Shown piece by piece: positions 1-7,169 of a stretch of 64,000 nucleotides of DNA (the first letter of the stretch is position 1; each line of letters opens with the position of its first letter). This DNA is from Paenimyroides aestuarii (lineage in GTDB: Bacteria; Bacteroidota; Bacteroidia; Flavobacteriales; Flavobacteriaceae). The notes beneath the pieces were generated by a model. That model was given only the letters and a program-made list of their open reading frames with translations, did not search any database and was not told where the DNA came from. Location: NCBI RefSeq assembly GCF_024628805.1, contig NZ_CP102382.1, forward strand, positions 2,728,001 to 2,792,000. Direction: 5' to 3'. The position numbers and the translations under genes are program-made.

Positions 1-581
1 ACCGGGTGAAAAGAAAAAATAGCTAATTCAGCAAAATTTCCGTTTCCACAAAATTGTTTATTATTTTTGCTGTCAACAAAATAACCGCCTGGTGCGTGAC
101 AAGCATCTTCAATAATCCAAAGCTCGTATTCATCTGCTAATTTTCTATACTCTTCAAGGTTTACTGCACGTCCTGCAAAATCAACGGGAATAATACCTTT
201 ATATGTACCTTTTGGTGCTGCTTCTAATAACTTTTTTACAGAATTAATATCCAATAAATACGTTTCCGGATTGATATCTCCAAAAACGACTTCACCTCCA
301 CAATATCTTACACAATTCGCTGATGCTGCAAATGTAATGGGAGTTGTAATTACTTTGTCTCCTTTTTGGACATCTAATGCCATTGCACAAAGATGCAAAG
401 CCGCCGTACCATTAGATAATGCCACAGCATACTTAGCTCCTACATAATTTGCAAAATTATCTTCGAACTCTTTAATTTTTGGCCCTTGAGTAAGATAATC
501 AGATTTTAGCGCTTCAATTACTACCTTAATATCCTCTTCGGTAATATTTTGCTTTCCGTATGGTATTACTTTATTTTCCAT
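1..581 (-). CDS. pseC: PseC-like UDP-sugar aminotransferase, 5' part (cut by window start)
   Basis: N-terminal 193 codons of a PLP-dependent sugar aminotransferase of the DegT/DnrJ/EryC1/StrS fold; the remainder lies left of the window. The start ATG at 579-581 is two bases after the pseB stop. Visible landmarks are the opening VIPYGKQ, SDYLTQGPK, the ALSNGTAALHL segment, and IIEDACHAPGG containing the PLP-binding Asp. The last residues are FSFHP, just before the expected catalytic lysine, which is therefore not seen. PseC aminates the 4-keto product of PseB in the CMP-pseudaminic acid pathway. The pseB neighbour and the tight spacing support this rather than a generic StrS aminotransferase. 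Confidence 0.88.
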   Translation of the reverse strand, partial: MENKVIPYGKQNITEEDIKVVIEALKSDYLTQGPKIKEFEDNFANYVGAKYAVALSNGTAALHLCAMALDVQKGDKVITTPITFAASANCVRYCGGEVVFGDINPETYLLDINSVKKLLEAAPKGTYKGIIPVDFAGRAVNLEEYRKLADEYELWIIEDACHAPGGYFVDSKNNKQFCGNGNFAELAIFSFHP

Positions 582-583
582 AA

Positions 584-1594
584 TTATACTTCAAATGTGG
601 AATCAACGTGTTCCTTAATCAATACTCTTAAACCCTCAACAGTTTCCCATTCTGTATTATCACCCGAGTTATAAGCAAATCCTTCTTCCACTTTAGAACC
701 ATTAAACTCATTAAGAAAATCCTGTAAATTCCATTTTGGAACTGATGGTAAAATAGTATAATATTTACCCAAATCATAAGTATAAAAAGAGTCTGACGGT
801 GTAATCATTTCTTCATGTACTTTTTCACCGGGACGAATACCTACCACCTTATGTTCACATTCTGGCGCAACAGCCATTGCTACATCTAAAATTTTATAAG
901 ATGGAATTTTTGGAATAAATATTTCTCCACCCCAAGCATTAAATAGTGCATGCATTACCATATCAACACCTCCTTGTAAACTAATATTAAAACGAGTCAT
1001 GTTTACATCAGTAATTGGCAATACTCCTTCTTTCTTTTTATTGATAAAAAATGGTATTACAGAACCATTTGAACCCATTACATTTCCGTAACGAACCACG
1101 GAAAAACGAATAGGATTATTGCCTCGAATATTATTTGCAGCTACAAACAACTTATCAGAAGCTAACTTCGTAGCACCATATAGATTAATTGGGGCACATG
1201 CTTTATCTGTTGATAAGGCAACAACTCTCTCCACTTCTGTATCAAAACAAGCATCGATTACATTTTGAGCACCATGAATATTAGTTTTCACACATTCATC
1301 AGGGTTGTACTCTGCAATTGGCACATGTTTCATTGCCGCAGCATGAATTACATAATCTACTCCTTTCATAGCTCTTATCAAACGTTCTTTATCACGCACA
1401 TCACCAATGAAGAATCTAATTTGAGGAAATTCATTCGCGGGATATTCCTGAGCCATCTGAAATTGCTTTTGCTCATCCCTTGAAAAAATAACTAATCTCT
1501 TTATATTAGGATAGTTTTTTAATATATGTGCTGTTAATGCTTTTCCTAACGAACCTGTACCACCAGTAATTAAAATTGATTTATTTTCCACCAT
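584..1594 (-). CDS. pseB: UDP-N-acetylglucosamine 4,6-dehydratase (inverting) PseB
   Basis: 336 aa short-chain dehydrogenase/reductase, full family length. It has the NAD(P)-binding GGTGSLG (residues 11-17), GDVRD near 65, an Asp-Lys pair at 130-131 and Tyr139-x3-Lys143, the arrangement known for PseB/FlaA1 inverting dehydratases. It converts UDP-GlcNAc to the 4-keto-6-deoxy-L-arabino sugar, the first step of pseudaminic acid synthesis in the cytoplasm. It is followed two bases later by the PseC-like gene, so the two are co-transcribed. The product would decorate surface glycans or glycoproteins. The alternative, a capsule FnlA/WbjB-type dehydratase, is less likely with pseC next door. Confidence 0.93.
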   Translation of the reverse strand: MVENKSILITGGTGSLGKALTAHILKNYPNIKRLVIFSRDEQKQFQMAQEYPANEFPQIRFFIGDVRDKERLIRAMKGVDYVIHAAAMKHVPIAEYNPDECVKTNIHGAQNVIDACFDTEVERVVALSTDKACAPINLYGATKLASDKLFVAANNIRGNNPIRFSVVRYGNVMGSNGSVIPFFINKKKEGVLPITDVNMTRFNISLQGGVDMVMHALFNAWGGEIFIPKIPSYKILDVAMAVAPECEHKVVGIRPGEKVHEEMITPSDSFYTYDLGKYYTILPSVPKWNLQDFLNEFNGSKVEEGFAYNSGDNTEWETVEGLRVLIKEHVDSTFEV

Positions 1595-1633
1595 TTTAAT
1601 GTCATTAATTTTACAAAATAATATATTTATTGT

Positions 1634-2491
1634 CTATTTTAGATTTTGAAGGTATTTACCATAACCACTTTTTTTCAGTGGATTAGCAACTTGAAATAAT
1701 TGTTCTTTATTGATGTAGCCCATACGATAAGCCACTTCTTCAATAGCACCAATCTTCATACCTTGACGTTCTTCGATTACTTGTACAAACTGCCCCGCCT
1801 GCATTAAGGAAGCAAACGTACCAGTATCTAACCAAGCGGTGCCACGATCGAAAACGCCTACACGCAACTTCCCGCGTTTTAAATACTCTTTGTTTACATC
1901 GGTAATTTCGTATTCGCCACGAGCTGATGGTTGAATGTTTTTAGCAATTTCCACCACCGAATTGTCGTAAAAATACAGGCCTGGTACAGCATAATTTGAT
2001 TTGGGCTGCGTTGGTTTTTCTTCTATTGACAATACATTATTATCCGCATCAAACTCTACTACTCCGTAACGTTCCGGATCGTGTACCGGATAAGCAAATA
2101 CCACTCCGCCTTCTTCTTTGGTACAGTCTTGCAGCAACTTGCTCATACCACTGCCATAGAAAATATTATCGCCCAATACCAAGGCTACTTTATCCGTACC
2201 AATAAAATGTTCCCCAATCACGAATGCCTGTGCCAAACCATTTGGTTCAGGTTGCTCGGCATATTCAAAACGACAACCGATTTGAGAGCCATCGCCTAAT
2301 AATTTTTTGAAATGTGGTAAATCATGCGGCGTGGATATGATTAATATTTCATTGATACCCGCCAACATTAATGTTGATAAGGGGTAATATATCATGGGTT
2401 TATCATACACCGGCATTAACTGTTTGCTAACTGCAAGGGTTAAAGGATGTAAACGGGTTCCGGATCCGCCGGCTAAAATGATTCCTTTCAT
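1634..2491 (-). CDS. rfbA: glucose-1-phosphate thymidylyltransferase RmlA/RfbA
   Basis: 285 aa, close to the usual 290. The N-terminus carries the nucleotidyltransferase signature GGSGTRL at residues 8-14, followed by [16 protein letters not shown] near 160 holds a conserved lysine. It makes dTDP-glucose from dTTP and glucose-1-phosphate, the first step to dTDP-L-rhamnose and other dTDP-deoxysugars. The gene lies 40 bp upstream of pseB on the same strand. No rmlB, rmlC or rmlD is visible, so these presumably lie elsewhere or beyond the left edge. The ATG start is unambiguous. Confidence 0.95.
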   Translation of the reverse strand: MKGIILAGGSGTRLHPLTLAVSKQLMPVYDKPMIYYPLSTLMLAGINEILIISTPHDLPHFKKLLGDGSQIGCRFEYAEQPEPNGLAQAFVIGEHFIGTDKVALVLGDNIFYGSGMSKLLQDCTKEEGGVVFAYPVHDPERYGVVEFDADNNVLSIEEKPTQPKSNYAVPGLYFYDNSVVEIAKNIQPSARGEYEITDVNKEYLKRGKLRVGVFDRGTAWLDTGTFASLMQAGQFVQVIEERQGMKIGAIEEVAYRMGYINKEQLFQVANPLKKSGYGKYLQNLK

Positions 2492-2734
2492 ACTATTTAT
2501 TTTCAGTAAAATTTGTTAAATGGTAAATCTGCTATTTTATCTTTTAAATAATTATACATTAATAAAATAAGTCTTCTTTAATTGAATTATCCCTATCTTT
2601 TAGATATAATAAAATTTCTTTTAAAAACATAACCGAAACTCAATACATCTGTGTATCATATAGCATTTACTTTTGAAATAAAATCTTCTATTTCTAATTT
2701 CATTTTTAACTTTCTAACGATCTATATTTTTATA

Positions 2735-3253
2735 CTATATACCTCTTTCTTCACCCCCAAACAGCACAATGCCGTCTTTTGTGAGTGGTTTGTTGTAATA
2801 CAAACAAATACTGCGGTGGGCAATATCTTTTATTTTAGGGATGATGTTTTCGGTGTATTCCGTATTGATGTCGGTGCCCACAATGTTTATTTCAATGGTG
2901 CCGCTATCAATTCCCTTGGCGTAATCGCCTATTAACTCAATGGTTTGCACATTGCCCATGCGCTCTACCACTTGTTCCACAATGGCATCTAACCCTAAAT
3001 ATTTGTGCACCACTTGTTGCAATAATTGAAACATGGGGTGTTTGGTATTGGCTTTGTAGGCAATTTTGTTGCTTACTTCTTTTTTTTGCAAATACCCGGC
3101 TTCCGATAAATGGTTCAACTCTTTCCGAATGGCATTGGTTGACTCGTTAAACTCGGATGCCAAACCTCGCAAATGTCCTGAATTGGCGGAAGTTACAAAA
3201 AACTTTACCAATAGCTTTACACGGGTTTTTGAGGTGATTAATGATTCTAACAT
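2735..3253 (-). CDS. winged-helix regulator with degenerate nucleotidyltransferase-like C-terminal domain
   Basis: 172 aa. Residues 1-75 form an ArsR/MarR-like winged helix: LITSKTRVKLLVKFF, then LASEFNESTNAIRKELNHL as helix-turn-helix and a wing. Residues 95-165 resemble a minimal nucleotidyltransferase domain, but the canonical GS...DxD signature is replaced by GDYAKG...EIN, so catalysis is unlikely. I infer a ligand-sensing or structural role. It stands first on the strand leading into rfbA-pseB-pseC (243 bp gap) and probably regulates this surface-sugar cluster. A palindrome 10 bp upstream of the start suggests autoregulation. The regulator call is good; the target is inference. Confidence 0.75.
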   Translation of the reverse strand: MLESLITSKTRVKLLVKFFVTSANSGHLRGLASEFNESTNAIRKELNHLSEAGYLQKKEVSNKIAYKANTKHPMFQLLQQVVHKYLGLDAIVEQVVERMGNVQTIELIGDYAKGIDSGTIEINIVGTDINTEYTENIIPKIKDIAHRSICLYYNKPLTKDGIVLFGGEERGI

Positions 3254-3262
3254 TTTGTTATT

Positions 3263-3289
3263 AAAACGAGCAGTAAAGGTACTCGTTTT
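3263..3289. promoter_or_regulatory. inverted repeat upstream of the winged-helix regulator
   Basis: Perfect 8-bp arms AAAACGAG (3263-3270) and CTCGTTTT (3282-3289) with an 11-nt centre, 9 bp upstream of the regulator start codon. It could be the operator of the adjacent winged-helix protein. Because the right arm runs into a T tract on the + strand, a + strand terminator or leader hairpin is also possible. Confidence 0.5.
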
Positions 3290-3309
3290 TTGTTAACGAA
3301 CAAATTTTT

Positions 3310-3760
3310 GCTAAAAATTTTACGATTTGGTAATCTGGTTCTTTTACTGTATAGCGTAGGAATGTATATTGTATGTTTGGGTGATGAGGTTGATAGCGCC
3401 ATTCTTGGAAATGATTTAATATGTTGTTGATTGGTTTAAAGTTTAAGGTTTTGGTTGCTGTATATTGTATGAATGTATATTGTATGTTTGGGTGATGTGG
3501 TTCAGAGTGCAATTTGTGGGAATATTTTAATCTGTGGTTCACTCGTTTAATGGCTCACCTGTTTACTCGTTTAAAGTTTAAAATTGAGTGAAACAGTAAT
3601 TCTTATTTTGAAACCGTAAAACTCCCCCTTTGAAGGGGGATTAAGGGGGATGTAATTTTTTTTGGTATAATGTAAAATGTATATATGGGTGATGTGGTTG
3701 ATAGTGCCATTCTTGCAAATCTTTTAATCTATGGTTGTAGGTTTGTAGGTTGCTTTAAAA
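3310..3760. repeat. intergenic repeat block 1
   Basis: Starts the modular repeat field. It holds module E (TGTATATTGTAT followed by GGGTGATG and ATAGCGC) near 3364, 3472 and 3678; module B (octamer/heptamer array after TCTGTGGTT) at 3537-3590; and module A (a CCCCCTTTGAAGGGGG palindrome followed by a second G5 run) at 3621-3662. An open frame on the minus strand across part of it is judged non-coding, because related frames in other copies simply follow the module order. Confidence 0.85.
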
Positions 3761-3801
3761 TTTGTCCTTATCAAATTAGGAAAATGAGAATGCAGAAGGT
3801 T

Positions 3802-4424
3802 TTATATACCTTTCCAAAATTCATCAGTTAAATAAAAAACGGTATCAATGAAGTATAAAATATCATTTTGTGTTAGCACATTTTCATCATGTAAATCTTC
3901 CAATATGATTCCTATTTCCTTATTGATATAATCATTGTTACGGTTATTATAAAAACCATTTGCAGTCAAAAAACTTTTTACCTTATTTAAATCGGTCACA
4001 GATGTAACAGAAACATAGTTTTGCTGCACAACCGCATATAAAACATTATTATCTTTAGTAAATCCTTTTAATTCATAAGCTGTATCGGCGAAAAAGAAAT
4101 TATGAAGAAGTAAATTAAATAAATAATCTCGCCAAGAACTATAATAAATAGCGTCGTTTAATTTTAATACATATTCGCTATCTTTCAGATAAACCTTTTG
4201 TTCAGCTCCCTCACTTACATACTGCGAAAAATCAATGTTATTAATCCACAAATGATTTGCGGTTATATAACTTTCTAAGACCTTTGTTTCTTGTTCTTTG
4301 AAAGACTTTTCAACTTCAGTTGTTGTGCTTGCTTGCGTGCCATTGCTAAGGTAACTGGTAATTGCTTGGATAACTGTTCCAAACCTAACTTGGCTCTTTC
4401 CTGAAAGGATATGCTATAATTCAT
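3802..4424 (-). pseudogene. kinase-fold (polyvalent-protein kinase-like) gene, probably frameshifted
   Basis: The main frame (3802-4251, 149 aa) has EQKVYLKDSEYVLKLND (N-lobe beta strands with the ATP lysine) and LEDLHDENVL followed by FIDTVFY, matching the catalytic loop (HDxN) and metal-binding Asp of small kinase/phosphotransferase folds found in polyvalent and mobile-element proteins. The frame has no ATG (TTG at 4249-4251). Its reading frame continues upstream without a stop as TTEVEKSFKEQE, but the plausible ATG at 4422-4424 (MNYSISFQERAK) is in another frame. The two frames meet around 4325-4345 at a CA/CAA-rich stretch, suggesting a small indel. The gene is flanked on both sides by the repeat blocks. 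Function unknown. Confidence 0.6.
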
Positions 4425-4544
4425 GTTTCAAACTATTTTGCATCTACAAATGTAAAGAATATTTTTATTTCACTAAAAGAGATGATTCAATGGATAAATG
4501 TGAATTTGCTGATAAACAAATGATTCGCTGAAATAAATCTAGTT

Positions 4545-5205
4545 GAGAGTGGAATTCTTGGAAATTATTTAATCTGTGGTTCACTTGTTCACTCGTTTAC
4601 TGGCTCACCTGTTTACTAGTTTAAGGTTTTGTTTGATGTATAGCGTATGAATGTATATTGTATGATCGGGTGATGTTGTAAATAGCGCAATTTGTGGAAA
4701 ACCATTAATTTGTCGCGAATTGGTTTAGAGTTTAAGGTTTAAGGTTGCAATGAAAAGCGGATTCAACTGTTTACTTATACTTTTTTTACACTATACAACA
4801 ATACAATTTACAATATACATTTGTGTATTATAAATATTCCAACATCCCCCCTGCCCCCCTTCAAAGGGGGAATATTTGCAGTTTTGTTTTTAATTTGGGA
4901 TTATAAAAAAAGTTACTTTTAAACTGGAAGTTTTAATAGGAACTACTATCTTATTTTGAAACCACAAAACTCCCCCTTTGAAGGGGGATTAAGGGGGATG
5001 TAATTTTTTTTGTATAATGTAAAATGTATATCGTATGTGTGGGTGATGTTATAAACAGCGCAATTCGTGGAAAACCATTAATCTGTCGCGAATTGTTTTA
5101 AAGTTTATTATTTAAGGTTGCAGTGAAAAGCGGATTCGACTGTTTACTTATACTATTTTACACTATACAACAATACAAACTACAATATACCTATAAATGA
5201 ATACG
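4545..5205. repeat. intergenic repeat block 2
   Basis: Contains module B (4579-4625), E (near 4650 and 5028), a variant with GTCGCGAATTG (near 4710 and 5083), module C (TTTACTTATAC then CACTATACAACAATAC) at 4770-4820 and 5137-5190, the inverted form of module A at 4842-4890, and direct module A at 4967-5010. The two A copies in opposite orientation lie only about 80 bp apart. No coding frame is credible. Confidence 0.85.
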
Positions 5206-5367
5206 CACCATTGAACTATTTATTTAGAAAAAGAAAAAATAATAAAATTTTCTTAAAAGAAGATGTGTTTACTTGATTTTTTCTTATACATTTACGTCAT
5301 AAATAACCAGGAGGAAATTGGGCCACTTATAAAGAAACAACATGTACTTATTTAACAATTCCGCCTA

Positions 5368-5736
5368 ATGAAACTGCCATTTTTTTCAAAGAAAAATACT
5401 ACCAAAAACCAACCTGAAACACAAACAGAAAAGTTACAAACATCACTTTCTGCTGAAATTGAAAAAAGCCTTCCGCAACCTTTGGGAATGCTTCAAATAA
5501 ATTATGTTTTTTTATGCACTGAAGGGCGCAAGGGAGATCATTTTGCCAGTAAGTTAGCTGAAGCTGGTGACGAGATAAGCTATCGAAAAATTGTAGGCAA
5601 AGGATATGTTATTACTGGAACCACTGAACTTATAAAAGTAGATGCTGACATTGCTAAACAGCGGATTATAGAGATGACGGAGCATGGATTAAAATACGGC
5701 TGTTCGCTAGCGGAATGGAATTTTATTGCTTGTTGA
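5368..5736 (+). CDS. small protein with RraB-like (ribonuclease E inhibitor) domain
   Basis: 122 aa. Residues 1-40 are a charged, low-complexity Lys/Gln/Thr leader with no membrane segment. Residues 45-122 show the pattern of the RraB/DUF695-type domain: a mixed alpha-beta segment, GKGYVITGTT, then VDADIAKQRIIEMTEHG and a final YGCSLAEWNF. In gammaproteobacteria RraB binds RNase E and inhibits it; in this lineage the partner is unknown, so only the fold is proposed. The gene stands alone between a repeat block and the AI-2E transporter gene. ATG start; no clear Shine-Dalgarno, usual for this phylum. Confidence 0.5.
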   Translation: MKLPFFSKKNTTKNQPETQTEKLQTSLSAEIEKSLPQPLGMLQINYVFLCTEGRKGDHFASKLAEAGDEISYRKIVGKGYVITGTTELIKVDADIAKQRIIEMTEHGLKYGCSLAEWNFIAC

Positions 5737-6097
5737 TACTTTATGAGGTGCTGCATCCACAAAAGATTCTAAACAGCTAACGAACACTCACACACTATTT
5801 ATCGATTTATTTTTTTTCAAATCTGTTGATATCCTTTCATAGATAATAAGGTATGGTCTATTAAATTTATACGGATTTTAATCTGTTGTGTTCCATTTGT
5901 TGCATCATTTTGATGATTGCCTCGCAATGATTTCTATAAATCTTGTGCATCTAATAATGTTTATTATGACGTTTTGATGCGGTATTAAATTGTTTCCCGA
6001 TAAGTTTGTTGTATATTAGAGTTTAGCAAAAATCATATCACTTAAATGAACCTGCATTTTATTAAATCTATACAAAAAGAAAAAATCTAATCTATTT
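5737..6097. other. gene-free AT-rich gap with possible promoter
   Basis: A 361-bp gap without repeats of the neighbouring blocks and without a coding frame. A TAAGTTTG box at 6001-6008 fits the flavobacterial -7 consensus and has a TTG at 5974-5976 (24 nt apart, slightly long). It would drive the transporter gene at 6098. Nothing else stands out. Confidence 0.4.
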
Positions 6098-7156
6098 ATG
6101 AGCCATACTAGTGAAAACAATAAACAATTCATTGAAAAAATTTGGATAATTGTAGGAATTGTAGCTTTTTCGGTTTCTTTACTTTTAATCATTAAAACAT
6201 CGTTTAACGTTTTATTACTTGTTTTTGCAGGTGTTCTTCTGTCGGTTTTCTTTAGGGGATTGAGTGGTTTTATACAGCGCAAAACGGGCTTAAAGGAAAT
6301 GACAAGCGTAGGAGTTTCAATCGTATTATCGATAATTGTGCTCGTAGGATTTTTTTGGCTTATGGGTGCCAAAATTCAGATGCAGGTAGAAGAATTATCT
6401 GAAACGCTACCAAAAACTATTGATAAAGTGCGGGAAACACTCAACGCCAGTGAAGCGGGAAAGGAAGCGATGCACACAATTTCGGATGAAGACCACACAG
6501 CAAAGCTCACCAATTTTGCAAGTACGTTTTTTAAATCAACTTTTGGTGTTTTTGGTGATTTGTATGCTGTGCTTTTTATGGGATTTTTCTTTACTATTTC
6601 ACCAGGTCTGTATTTGAAAGGTATGGTGCAATTGATTCCGGGGAAGGCACAAGATGAGTTTGTAAAACTTTTGAATAAGTTGGGAACGCAATTGCGCAAA
6701 TGGCTTAAGGGAAAACTGCTCTCAATGCTTATAGTTGCAGCCATGACTGCTATTGGTTTGGCTATATTAGGAATTCCGTTATGGTTGGTGTTGGCACTTT
6801 TTGCCGGATTGGTTAGTTTTATTCCGAATTTTGGTCCTATCATTGGTATGACCCCAGCCGTTTTGGTAGGCTTAATGAGTGGAATTGACACAGCACTGTA
6901 TGTGGTAGGTATTTTTGTACTCATACAGTTTATAGAGAGTAATTTTATAACCACTACAATTCAGCAAAAAATGGTCAACCTTCCTCCGGCTCTTATCCTT
7001 ATTGCTCAATTAATTATGGGAGCATTGACAGGCGGTTGGGGACTTGTTCTGGCAACTCCCATCACAGTGGTACTTCTAGTAATTGTAAAAGAATTATATA
7101 TTAATAAACGCCACACCCCTTTAAAGAACTCTACAGATGGCAATGAAAAAAGTTGA
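6098..7156 (+). CDS. AI-2E family transporter (PerM/YdiK-like membrane protein)
   Basis: 352 aa integral membrane protein of the AI-2E transporter family, full length. Hydrophobic segments: near residues 15-55, 70-92, 150-175, and a C-terminal group from about 205 to 340 including LAILGIPLWLVLALFAGL, FIPNFGPIIG and ALTGGWGLVLATPI, the conserved core of this family. The middle (95-145) is a soluble amphipathic region. Members have been linked to AI-2 export or Na+/H+ exchange; the substrate cannot be read from sequence. The gene is single, between a plain gap and repeat block 3, and ends in a short charged tail. Confidence 0.88.
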   Translation: MSHTSENNKQFIEKIWIIVGIVAFSVSLLLIIKTSFNVLLLVFAGVLLSVFFRGLSGFIQRKTGLKEMTSVGVSIVLSIIVLVGFFWLMGAKIQMQVEELSETLPKTIDKVRETLNASEAGKEAMHTISDEDHTAKLTNFASTFFKSTFGVFGDLYAVLFMGFFFTISPGLYLKGMVQLIPGKAQDEFVKLLNKLGTQLRKWLKGKLLSMLIVAAMTAIGLAILGIPLWLVLALFAGLVSFIPNFGPIIGMTPAVLVGLMSGIDTALYVVGIFVLIQFIESNFITTTIQQKMVNLPPALILIAQLIMGALTGGWGLVLATPITVVLLVIVKELYINKRHTPLKNSTDGNEKS

Positions 7157-7169
7157 AACTGCTTTATTT

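Noticed and set aside
1265..1483. Plus-strand frame inside pseB
   Set aside because: It is antisense to a well-supported gene; the same reasoning removes the many other antisense frames, e.g. in gyrB, secDF, queA and the E1 gene.
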